The position numbers were made by a program, and so were the translations under genes. The notes beneath the pieces are model-generated. The model worked only from the letters and a program-made list of their open reading frames with translations. It was not told the DNA's origin and did no database searches. Shown here piece after piece: positions 1-7,105 of a stretch of 64,000 nucleotides of DNA. This stretch comes from Streptococcus sp. zg-86. GTDB taxonomy: Bacteria > Bacillota > Bacilli > Lactobacillales > Streptococcaceae. How positions within the stretch are numbered: the first letter of the stretch is position 1; each line of letters starts with the position of its first letter. The stretch is taken from the NCBI RefSeq assembly GCF_017639855.1, contig NZ_CP072115.1, positions 1,116,001 to 1,180,000 on the forward strand, given 5' to 3'.

Positions 1-961
1 CTCCTTTGATCAGAATTTGACCAGATTTAACCTTACGAAGACCTGTAATAGCCTGAATCAGCTCACTTTGACCATTTCCGTCAATTCCTGCAATTCCCAC
101 TACTTCGCCAGCTCGTACATCAAGCGACAAGCCTTTCACCGCTGGAATGCCACGGTTTTCATTAACTTCCAAATCTTTAATGGAAAGAATCACTTCTTTT
201 GGATTGGCCGCAATTTTCTCTGTTTTAAAGGATACCGAACGTCCAACCATCCATTCTGCCAAGTCTTCATTGCTTGCTCCAGCAACTTCAACTGTTTCAA
301 TCGATTTTCCACGACGAATAACTGTAACGCTGTCTGCTACTGCACGAATCTCATCTAGTTTATGGGTAATCAAAATAATCGATTTCCCTTCTTGAACTAG
401 CGCCTTCATAATTTTTAGCAATTCGGTGATTTCAGCTGGTGTTAGAACCGCAGTTGGTTCATCAAAAATCAATAAATCTGCACCACGATACAGTGTTTTT
501 AGAATCTCTACACGTTGTTGAGCCCCTACTGAGATGTCTGCTACTTTTGCAGTCGGATCGACATCTAAGCCATATTTGGCTGACAATTCTTTAATCTCCT
601 GAATAGCTTTTTTTATATCAATGACACCGGCTTTAGTGGTCTCACTTCCCAAAATAATATTTTCAGCTACTGTAAAGGCATCAACTAGCATGAAATGCTG
701 GTGTACCATTCCAATTCCAAGATGAGCCGCCTTAGAAGGAGAGTCAATTGTAACCACTTGGCCATTGATAGCAATTTCACCACTTGTAGGCTCAAGCAAG
801 CCTGCAAGCATATTCATCAAGGTTGATTTTCCAGCACCATTTTCTCCTAAAAGGGCATGAATTTCCCCACGTCTGACATTCAAATTGATGTGATCATTCG
901 CCACAAATTCCCCAAAGATTTTTGTGATTTCTCGCATCTCAATGACATAATCTTTTGTCAT
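1..961 (-). CDS. Nucleoside ABC transporter ATP-binding protein (partial, C-terminus beyond window)
   Basis: Cytoplasmic ATPase of a BMP-family nucleoside importer (NupA/YufO type, RbsA-like with two nucleotide-binding domains). The window holds the first ~320 residues of an expected ~510. The first domain is complete: Walker A GENGAGKST at residues 39-47, signature SVGAQQR, Walker B LLIFDEPTAVL and H-loop ITHKLDE. A second domain starts near residue 270 with the degenerate Walker A GIDGNGQSE, typical of this family. ATG at 961 is preceded by a GAAAGAAGAAG stretch. It follows the substrate-binding lipoprotein gene, and the permeases are expected beyond position 1. Function is by family; the substrate (nucleosides) is supported by the adjacent cdd-deoC-pdp genes. 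Confidence 0.93.
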   Translation of the reverse strand, partial: MTKDYVIEMREITKIFGEFVANDHINLNVRRGEIHALLGENGAGKSTLMNMLAGLLEPTSGEIAINGQVVTIDSPSKAAHLGIGMVHQHFMLVDAFTVAENIILGSETTKAGVIDIKKAIQEIKELSAKYGLDVDPTAKVADISVGAQQRVEILKTLYRGADLLIFDEPTAVLTPAEITELLKIMKALVQEGKSIILITHKLDEIRAVADSVTVIRRGKSIETVEVAGASNEDLAEWMVGRSVSFKTEKIAANPKEVILSIKDLEVNENRGIPAVKGLSLDVRAGEVVGIAGIDGNGQSELIQAITGLRKVKSGQILIKG

Positions 962-1063
962 AATCTTCTTCCTTTCAGACTATTATTTTTTGTCAGCAAA
1001 ACCTATCAATACCTTTACTGATAAGCTTTGCTAAGAGAAAATAAATTCTTCCCCTCAACTCCT

Positions 1064-1093
1064 AAAACGGCGACCGAGTCAGGTCGCCGTTTC
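1064..1093 (-). terminator. Stem-loop between lipoprotein and ATPase genes
   Basis: Perfect 11-bp stem AAACGGCGACC (1065-1075) / GGTCGCCGTTT (1082-1092) with a 6-nt loop. Read on the minus strand it is followed by only four T, so it looks like a partial terminator or mRNA-stabilising hairpin. Such structures often let a binding protein be made in excess over its ATPase and permeases. Confidence 0.75.
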
Positions 1094-1110
1094 GGATTAC
1101 ACACTATTCG

Positions 1111-2184
1111 TTATTTTTTCTCAGGTGTTTCTGGAACTTCAACTTTCTTGTCCAAGATGTCTTTCTTAGCAGCAGCTACTGCTTCTGACGCTTCGCTTGA
1201 AAGGTTTGTTTCAGCCAAGTCTACACCTTTATCAGCAAGTGAGAATGTGATGATTTCTCCACCAGGGAATTCACCTTTAAGAGCTTTGTTGGCAAGATCT
1301 TTTACAGAAGTACCAACTTGTTTCAATGTTGATGCAAGAACAAAGTTTGATTCTTTACCATCTTTAGAAGTATATTTACCTTCTGCTGATTGGTCACGGT
1401 CTACACCGATTACCCAAACTTTATCTGCTTCATTACGCGTTTCATTTTCTGCTTTAGCAGCAGCAAATACACCGTTACCGGTACCACCTGAAGCATGGAA
1501 AATAACGTCTGCACCAGCAGCATATTGAGCAGCTGCCAATGTTTGACCTTTCGCTGCATCTGCAAATGAAGCAGCATAGTCAACTGTAATCTTAATGTCT
1601 TTGTTTACTGATTTTGCACCAGCTACAAATCCAGCTTCAAAACGGTCAATGATAACCCCTTCAACACCACCGATGAATCCAACGTGGTTTGTTTTTGTTG
1701 CTTTTGCAGCCGCTACACCTGCAAGGTAAGATGCTTCATGGTCAGCAAATCCAACGCTTGCTACGTTCTTTTGATCTTTTACAACGCTATCGACGATAAC
1801 ATAGTTTGTGTCAGGGTTGTTTGGTGCTACTTCAGCAATCGCATTTTCCAAGGCAAAACCGATACCAAATACAAGGTTGTAACCACCTGAAACAGCTGAA
1901 TCAAGGTTTGTTACGTAGTCAGATTCGCTACCAGATTGGAAGTAAGTATAACCAGCGTCTTTCTTGAGACCATTTTCATCACCCCAAGCTTGCAATCCTT
2001 CCCAAGCAGATTGGTTAAATGAACGGTCATCAACACCACCAACGTCTGTAACAACTGCTGCTTTTACTGCTGAATCTTTTTCTGACATTGAATCAGCATC
2101 ATTTTTTGCTGCACGGCTTCCACAAGCAGCAAGAGCCAAAGTTGCAAGTGTTGCAACACCTAAACCAACAAGTTTTTTGTTCAT
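1111..2184 (-). CDS. BMP-family nucleoside-binding lipoprotein
   Basis: Extracellular substrate-binding lipoprotein of the PnrA/BmpA (Med, TmpC) family, 357 aa. The N-terminus is a lipoprotein signal peptide with lipobox LAAC near residue 20, so the mature protein is anchored by a diacylglyceryl cysteine. The family motif DVGGVDDRSFNQSAWEGL follows (compare DvGgindkSFNqs). ATG at 2184 has a strong GGAGGG ribosome site. It lies 80 bp after cdd in the nucleoside salvage operon and just before the ATPase gene, which points to nucleoside uptake feeding Cdd, DeoC and Pdp. In other streptococci homologues are major surface antigens; that is family knowledge, not seen here. Confidence 0.93.
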   Translation of the reverse strand: MNKKLVGLGVATLATLALAACGSRAAKNDADSMSEKDSAVKAAVVTDVGGVDDRSFNQSAWEGLQAWGDENGLKKDAGYTYFQSGSESDYVTNLDSAVSGGYNLVFGIGFALENAIAEVAPNNPDTNYVIVDSVVKDQKNVASVGFADHEASYLAGVAAAKATKTNHVGFIGGVEGVIIDRFEAGFVAGAKSVNKDIKITVDYAASFADAAKGQTLAAAQYAAGADVIFHASGGTGNGVFAAAKAENETRNEADKVWVIGVDRDQSAEGKYTSKDGKESNFVLASTLKQVGTSVKDLANKALKGEFPGGEIITFSLADKGVDLAETNLSSEASEAVAAAKKDILDKKVEVPETPEKK

Positions 2185-2264
2185 TTCTGAACCCTCCTAA
2201 AAATTCTTTGTGCAACTTTCGTTGCAAAATGGAAATGATACAGTCAACTGACTGCCTTACAGAT

Positions 2265-2654
2265 TTACGTTAAATCTGTAAAAGAATACGGAAGTAACTC
2301 CCCGACTGTCATCTCGACTGTCGATTTATCTTTAGCAACCAATGTTACTTTTAGATCCTGATCAAAAAATTCTGCCATGACTTGGCGACATGCACCACAG
2401 GGTGAAACTGGTTTTTCTGTTTGACCATAAACAATCAACTCAGAAAATTCCAAGACACCTTCTGAAACGGCTTTGAAAATCGCTGTCCGTTCGCCACAGT
2501 TGGTCAATCCAAAACTAGCATTTTCAATGTTAACACCGGTAAAAATTTGACCATTCTTAGCAACTAAAACAGCTCCAATTGGAAAATGAGAATAGGGTAC
2601 GTAGGCTTTCTTACTAACTTCAATAGATAAATCAATCAAATCAGTAGTCGCCAT
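2265..2654 (-). CDS. cdd: Cytidine deaminase
   Basis: Small homotetrameric-type cytidine deaminase, 129 aa, converting cytidine/deoxycytidine to uridine/deoxyuridine. Zinc-site motifs are intact: CGE in TNCGERTAIF with the catalytic Glu, and PCGACRQ carrying the other two cysteines. ATG at 2654 lies within the last codons of deoC (14-bp overlap), so translation is coupled. It acts before Pdp in pyrimidine nucleoside breakdown. Confidence 0.97.
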   Translation of the reverse strand: MATTDLIDLSIEVSKKAYVPYSHFPIGAVLVAKNGQIFTGVNIENASFGLTNCGERTAIFKAVSEGVLEFSELIVYGQTEKPVSPCGACRQVMAEFFDQDLKVTLVAKDKSTVEMTVGELLPYSFTDLT

Positions 2655-3303
2655 CTGCCTGTTCCCCTTTCATAATCGCTACACCCGAAGAAGCTCCGAT
2701 ACGAGTCGCACCTGCTTCAATAAAGGCTTTGGCATCTTCGTATGAACGTGCACCACCAGATGCTTTTACACCCATATCTGACCCAACTGTTTTTCTCATC
2801 AAGGCTACATCTTCTACTGTTGCACCACCTGTTGAGAAGCCAGTTGATGTTTTCACAAAGTCAGCACCTGCTTCTTGTGATAATTGACAGGCTTTGACTT
2901 TTTCCTCGTCGGTCAAAAGACAGGTTTCGATGATGACTTTCACCAACTTATCACCGCTTGCTTCCACAACCGCTTGAATATCTTTCAATACTGTATCGTA
3001 ATCTTGCGATTTTAAGGCACCAACATTGATGACCATGTCAATCTCATCGGCACCATTTGCGATGGCATCCTTGGTTTCAACTGCTTTTACAGCTGATGTA
3101 TTTGCTCCCAAAGGAAAGCCGATAACTGTACAAACCTTGACATCTGTACCTTGTAATTCTTTCGCTGAAAGAGCTACCCAAGTTGGATTAACACAGACGC
3201 TTGCAAAATCGTATTCTTTTGCTTCGTCAATAATCGCTAAAATTTGTTCTTTTGTAGCATTTGGCTTCAATAGAGTGTGATCAATATATTTATTTAATTT
3301 CAT
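2641..3303 (-). CDS. deoC: Deoxyribose-phosphate aldolase
   Basis: Class I aldolase of 220 aa, the usual size for bacterial DeoC. It splits 2-deoxyribose-5-phosphate into acetaldehyde and glyceraldehyde-3-phosphate, joining nucleoside breakdown to glycolysis. The Schiff-base lysine motif GADFVKTSTGF and the phosphate-binding KASGGAR segment are present. It lies 15 bp after pdp and overlaps cdd. Start ATG at 3303. Confidence 0.97.
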   Translation of the reverse strand: MKLNKYIDHTLLKPNATKEQILAIIDEAKEYDFASVCVNPTWVALSAKELQGTDVKVCTVIGFPLGANTSAVKAVETKDAIANGADEIDMVINVGALKSQDYDTVLKDIQAVVEASGDKLVKVIIETCLLTDEEKVKACQLSQEAGADFVKTSTGFSTGGATVEDVALMRKTVGSDMGVKASGGARSYEDAKAFIEAGATRIGASSGVAIMKGEQADGDY

Positions 3304-3318
3304 GTTTTTCTCCGTACA

Positions 3319-4596
3319 TTATGAAACAATTTCTATAATTTCTTTCGTTTTTACACTCACATTTCCTATTTTAACATTTTTTTGGAAATTTGTAAGCATA
3401 TTTTCCGAAATATTTTCATTTGTAAAAATAGTGGCAATTTCTTGACCTGCTTCAACAGGTTCACCGACCTTTTTATGGAAGACAATTCCTGTCTCATAAT
3501 CTAAGCTGTCTGTTTTCACAGCTCGTCCTGCACCTAACTTCATGGCAAACAAGCCAAATTCTAAGGCTGGCAAGGCGGTAATGTAACCACTTTCCTGAGC
3601 AAATACCGGCACTTGATGTGTCACTTGGACTGGTCGATACAAATCGTCCAAATCGCCCCCTTGCGCCAGAACCATTTCTTCAAACTTGCGCAGAGCCGAT
3701 CCATCTACTAAATGAGCATGAACTTCCTCGATAGTCTTTTCAACATTAGCAAGGCCTAGCATAATCTGTGCCAATTCACAGATAAACTCTGTTACATCTT
3801 TTCGTCCCTTACCTTGTAAAATGTCCAAGGCTTCGAGAATTTCCAGACGATTTCCGATACTGGTACCGACAGGCTGTGACATATCCGTAATTACTGCAAC
3901 GGTCTTTCGTCCAACTGCTTTTCCTAGTTCGACCATGGTTTGAGCCAATTGACGAGCATCTTCAATATTCTTCATGAAGGCCCCCTCACCAACCGTTACA
4001 TCTAGTAAAATAGCATCCGCACCAGCTGCAATTTTCTTAGACATAACAGAACTTGCAATCAAAGGGATAATATCAACCGTAGCGGTTACATCTCGTAAGG
4101 CATACAACAACTTATCGGCTTTTACCATATTATCTGATTGGCCAATAACGGATACGCCAATCTCTTGCACCTGTTTGATAAACTGATTCTGAGTCACTTC
4201 AATCTGGTATCCCTTGATTGACTCTAATTTGTCCAAGGTTCCACCCGTATGACCAAGGCCACGGCCACTCATTTTGGCAACAGGAACTCCAAAACTAGCT
4301 ACTAGTGGTGCTAAAATTAAGGTTACCTTATCTCCGACACCACCAGTTGAGTGCTTATCTACCTTAATACCTGAAATTGCTGATAGGTCAATTTCTTCAC
4401 CGCTTGCCACCATCGCCATGGTTAAATCAGAAATTTCACGAGTAGACATTCCTCTAAAATAAATCGCCATAGCAAAAGCAGCCATCTGATAATCAGGGAC
4501 AGTACCATTTGCATAGCCACTAATCAGCCAGTTAATTTCATCTGTGGTGAGTTCATGATCGTCTCGTTTTTTCTGAATTAAGTCGACTGTTCTCAT
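3319..4596 (-). CDS. pdp: Pyrimidine-nucleoside phosphorylase
   Basis: 425-aa thymidine/pyrimidine-nucleoside phosphorylase that splits (deoxy)uridine or thymidine with phosphate into base and (deoxy)ribose-1-phosphate. The N-terminal alpha domain carries the phosphate-site motif KHSTGGVGDK (residues ~81-90) and the family signature GRGLGHTGGTLDKLE. The C-terminal alpha/beta domain is complete. ATG at 4596 overlaps the stop of the methyltransferase gene by 4 bp, so translation is coupled. No phosphopentomutase (deoB) is in the window. Confidence 0.97.
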   Translation of the reverse strand: MRTVDLIQKKRDDHELTTDEINWLISGYANGTVPDYQMAAFAMAIYFRGMSTREISDLTMAMVASGEEIDLSAISGIKVDKHSTGGVGDKVTLILAPLVASFGVPVAKMSGRGLGHTGGTLDKLESIKGYQIEVTQNQFIKQVQEIGVSVIGQSDNMVKADKLLYALRDVTATVDIIPLIASSVMSKKIAAGADAILLDVTVGEGAFMKNIEDARQLAQTMVELGKAVGRKTVAVITDMSQPVGTSIGNRLEILEALDILQGKGRKDVTEFICELAQIMLGLANVEKTIEEVHAHLVDGSALRKFEEMVLAQGGDLDDLYRPVQVTHQVPVFAQESGYITALPALEFGLFAMKLGAGRAVKTDSLDYETGIVFHKKVGEPVEAGQEIATIFTNENISENMLTNFQKNVKIGNVSVKTKEIIEIVS

Positions 4597-5183
4597 TCTT
4601 TCACGCTTTCTAAAATATAATACCCCTTATCTTTCTTCAAGATAGTACAGTTTCCAAAAACCTCCTCCATTTTAGCTTTGGCACTCGGAGCACCTTGCTT
4701 TTTCTGAATCACGATTGTCAATCGTCCAGAATCAATCAAATAGTCATAAGCTCCTGTGATGATTTCATGGACAACTGCCTTTCCAGCTCGAATGGGAGGA
4801 TTCGAAATCACATAGTCAAAAGTTCCTGATACTACTTCATAGATATCGGACTGGAAAATAGCGGCTTCAACCTTATTTTTTTCAGCATTTTGAATGGCTA
4901 AATCAACTGCTCGACTATTAATATCGACCATGGTTGGTCGCACACCAAAAACCTTCCCTAAAGTCAAACCAAGTGGACCATATCCACAGCCCACATCTAG
5001 TAATCTTTTATCTTTTTCCAACTCTACTGTATTCAAGAGCACTTGGCTACCGTAGTCCACCATTTTCTTGCTGAACACCCCTGCATCTGTCAAGAAGAAC
5101 ATTTCTTCACCAAGCAGAGTGACACGAAGCTCATGAAGATCATGAGCCACACTAGGATTTTTCTCGTAATACATATTTGCCAT
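4593..5183 (-). CDS. RsmC-like class I SAM-dependent methyltransferase
   Basis: 196-aa single-domain methyltransferase resembling the C-terminal half of RsmC (16S rRNA m2G1207). It has the SAM-binding motif DVGCGYGPLGL and the base-methylating motif SNPPIRAGK. It is the first gene of the nucleoside operon, an arrangement common in streptococci; rRNA modification and nucleoside salvage have no obvious link. The start MANMYY is taken at 5183 because the N-terminus matches what I recall of streptococcal homologues. There is no ribosome site, and the -10 box is six bases upstream, so the mRNA is predicted to be leaderless. Confidence 0.9.
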   Translation of the reverse strand: MANMYYEKNPSVAHDLHELRVTLLGEEMFFLTDAGVFSKKMVDYGSQVLLNTVELEKDKRLLDVGCGYGPLGLTLGKVFGVRPTMVDINSRAVDLAIQNAEKNKVEAAIFQSDIYEVVSGTFDYVISNPPIRAGKAVVHEIITGAYDYLIDSGRLTIVIQKKQGAPSAKAKMEEVFGNCTILKKDKGYYILESVKE

Positions 5184-5189
5184 ACTCTT

Positions 5190-5218
5190 ATTATATCATT
5201 TAATAAAAACGTTTACAA
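5190..5218 (-). promoter_or_regulatory. Promoter of the nucleoside operon (leaderless)
   Basis: On the minus strand: -35 TTGTAA (5213-5218), 17-nt spacer, -10 TATAAT (5190-5195) with extended TGa. The -10 ends six bases before the ATG at 5183, so transcription should begin at the A of the start codon. Confidence 0.75.
5204..5217 (-). promoter_or_regulatory. cre site (CcpA operator)
   Basis: TGTAAACGTTTTTA on the minus strand matches the cre consensus TGWAANCGNTNWCA at all but one position. It overlaps the -35 box, so CcpA would repress the nucleoside operon when preferred sugars are present. Confidence 0.7.
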
Positions 5219-5245
5219 GTGATTGCTTTATCCCCCTCCTATCAT

Positions 5246-5274
5246 TTTACACCTGTAAAAAATCATGCTACAAT
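5246..5274 (+). promoter_or_regulatory. coaA promoter (leaderless)
   Basis: -35 TTTACA (5246-5251), 17-nt spacer, extended -10 TGcTACAAT (box 5269-5274). Six bases separate the -10 from the coaA ATG at 5281 and no ribosome site is present. Confidence 0.75.
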
Positions 5275-5280
5275 GGTGCT

Positions 5281-6201
5281 ATGAAGAATGAATTGATCAA
5301 TTTTGAAAAAATCAGTCGCCAAACCTGGCAACAATTACACCGAAATACCACTGTTCCGCTCACACAAGAAGAACTGAATTCAATCAAAAGTTTCAATGAT
5401 AAGATTAGCCTCCAAGATGTCCTAGATGTCTACCTACCCCTTATCAATTTGATTCGGATTTATAAGAAGGCAAGCGAGGATCTTTCTTTTTCCAAGAGTC
5501 TCTTTTTACAGAAGAAAATTAAGACCCAGCCGTTTATCATTGGCATCTCAGGTAGTGTCGCTGTCGGAAAATCGACCACCAGTCGTCTCTTACAAATTTT
5601 ATTAACCCGAACCTTTAAGCATGCCAAAGTAGAAATGGTGACCACAGATGGATTTCTCTATCCCAATACTGTTTTAAAAGAGAAAAATATCCTTGACCGA
5701 AAAGGTTTCCCTGAATCCTATAATATGGAATTGTTACTGGACTTTTTAAATCATATTGAAAATGGGCATGATTATCAGATTCCTGTCTATTCCCATGAAG
5801 TTTATGATATTGTCCCAGACCAACAACAAACTATTTCAGCGCCAGACTTTCTCATTGTTGAGGGAATCAATGTTTTCCAAAATCCTCAAAATCAGCACTT
5901 GTATGTCAGCGATTATTTTGATTTAGCGATTTATGTTGATGCAGCAGTTGATGATATTGAAACGTGGTACTTGGAGCGTTTCAGAAAATTACTGAAATTA
6001 GCTCAAAGCAATCCCAATAACTATTATCATCGCTTCCTAGAGCTCTCAGAAGAGGAAGTTTCTCATTTTGCTCATAGTATTTGGGAGACTATCAATCTGG
6101 TCAATCTCAAAGATTATATTGAGCCAACTAGACATCGGGCAGATATTATTCTTCATAAAGCAAAAAATCATGAAATTGATGAAATTTACTTGAAAAAATA
6201 A
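5281..6201 (+). CDS. coaA: Type I pantothenate kinase
   Basis: 306-aa CoaA, the committed step of coenzyme A synthesis: ATP-dependent phosphorylation of pantothenate. The P-loop GISGSVAVGKSTTSR lies near residues 96-110, followed by the family motif TTDGFLYPN and the C-terminal IEPTRHRADIILHK block. Size matches the prokaryotic type I family. It is transcribed divergently from the nucleoside operon with 97 bp between starts. ATG at 5281 lacks a Shine-Dalgarno and appears leaderless. Confidence 0.97.
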   Translation: MKNELINFEKISRQTWQQLHRNTTVPLTQEELNSIKSFNDKISLQDVLDVYLPLINLIRIYKKASEDLSFSKSLFLQKKIKTQPFIIGISGSVAVGKSTTSRLLQILLTRTFKHAKVEMVTTDGFLYPNTVLKEKNILDRKGFPESYNMELLLDFLNHIENGHDYQIPVYSHEVYDIVPDQQQTISAPDFLIVEGINVFQNPQNQHLYVSDYFDLAIYVDAAVDDIETWYLERFRKLLKLAQSNPNNYYHRFLELSEEEVSHFAHSIWETINLVNLKDYIEPTRHRADIILHKAKNHEIDEIYLKK

Positions 6202-6208
6202 TTTCCAC

Positions 6209-6237
6209 TTGTCAAAATCTATTTTTTCAGATATAAT
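6209..6237 (+). promoter_or_regulatory. rpsT promoter
   Basis: -35 TTGTCA (6209-6214), 17-nt spacer, -10 TATAAT (6232-6237), starting only 8 bp after the coaA stop. A strong promoter, as expected for a ribosomal protein gene. Confidence 0.8.
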
Positions 6238-6273
6238 GGTATAGTTAGTACAGAAAAGGTGGAGGTGAAACCA

Positions 6274-6507
6274 TTGGCAAACATTAAGTCAGCTATCAAA
6301 CGTGCTGAATTGAACGTAAAACAAAACGAAAAAAACTCAGCTCAAAAATCAGCTATGCGTACTGCAATTAAAGCATTTGAAGCAAATCCTTCTGAGGAGC
6401 TTTTCCGCGCTGCTAGCTCAGCTATTGATAAAGCAGAAACAAAAGGTTTGATTCACAAAAACAAAGCAAGCCGCGACAAAGCACGTCTTGCATCAAAACT
6501 TGCTTAA
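6274..6507 (+). CDS. rpsT: 30S ribosomal protein S20
   Basis: Small basic 16S rRNA-binding protein, 77 aa from the TTG start chosen here. The canonical S20 N-terminus (M)ANIKSAIKRAEL begins at TTG 6274, 8 nt after an AAAGGTGGAGG ribosome site. An in-frame GTG at 6259 would add five residues (MEVKP) but lies inside that ribosome site, so it is less likely; some annotations use it. S20 genes often start with TTG or UUG, which permits autogenous control. A single-gene unit with its own promoter and terminator. Confidence 0.95.
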   Translation: MANIKSAIKRAELNVKQNEKNSAQKSAMRTAIKAFEANPSEELFRAASSAIDKAETKGLIHKNKASRDKARLASKLA

Positions 6508-6508
6508 T

Positions 6509-6541
6509 AAAAAAGAAGAGCCCTTGGGCTTCTTTTTTTAT
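6509..6541 (+). terminator. rpsT terminator
   Basis: Hairpin with AGCCC/GGGCT core and a flanking AAGAAG/CTTCTT-like arm, followed by seven T, directly after the rpsT stop. Confidence 0.85.
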
Positions 6542-6565
6542 CCAAATTTCTAGAAAGGTTCTGAC

Positions 6566-7075
6566 ATGAAAATTGTAATCATCGGCTATAGCGCTTCTGG
6601 CAAATCAACACTAGCTAGCTATCTCGGTAAGCATTATAAGATTCCCTGTCTACATTTGGATAAGTTACGATTTCTTCCTAACTGGCAGGAACGACCAGAT
6701 GAAGACATGCGCAACCAGCTCCAGACTTTTTTAGAGAATGATTCATGGGTCATTGAAGGAAATTACAGTTCGTTTTGTTATCAAGAACGGCTGGAAGAAG
6801 CCGATCAAATCATCCTAATGACCTTCTCTAGGTGGACTTGTTTACTTCGAGCTATTAAACGCTATATCACATACAGAGGAAAAGTCAGAGATAGTATGGC
6901 AGAAGGCTGTACCGAAAAACTTGACTGGGCATTTATCCGCTGGATTTTAAAAGATGGTCGTTCACAAAAAGCCCAGATACGCTACCAAACAATCTCCCAA
7001 ACCTATACGGATAAGGTCACCATCCTTCACAATCAGAGAGAATTGGATGAATTTAGGAATAAAGTAAAAGGCTAA
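6566..7075 (+). CDS. P-loop nucleotide kinase-like protein (adenylate kinase/FlaR-like)
   Basis: 169-aa P-loop NTPase with Walker A GYSASGKSTLA at residues 7-17. Length and pattern (CLHLDKLRFLPNW, then DSWVIEGNYS) match proteins annotated as DNA topology modulation protein FlaR or adenylate kinase-like. The true substrate is not known for the family. RBS GAAAGG precedes the ATG at 6566. It is followed by a terminator shared with the convergent flavoprotein gene. Confidence 0.8.
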   Translation: MKIVIIGYSASGKSTLASYLGKHYKIPCLHLDKLRFLPNWQERPDEDMRNQLQTFLENDSWVIEGNYSSFCYQERLEEADQIILMTFSRWTCLLRAIKRYITYRGKVRDSMAEGCTEKLDWAFIRWILKDGRSQKAQIRYQTISQTYTDKVTILHNQRELDEFRNKVKG

Positions 7076-7100
7076 ACAGTAAAACTTAGCCTTTTTTATT
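7064..7100. terminator. Bidirectional terminator between convergent genes
   Basis: AAAGGCTAA / TTAGCCTTT stem with T-run on the plus strand and A-rich flank for the minus strand, between the kinase-like gene and the flavoprotein gene. Confidence 0.8.
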
Positions 7101-7105
7101 GCATA

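Noticed and set aside
1028..1528. 166-codon plus-strand frame opposite the nucleoside-binding lipoprotein
   Set aside because: Shadow of the conserved gene on the other strand, low-complexity composition, no ribosome site.
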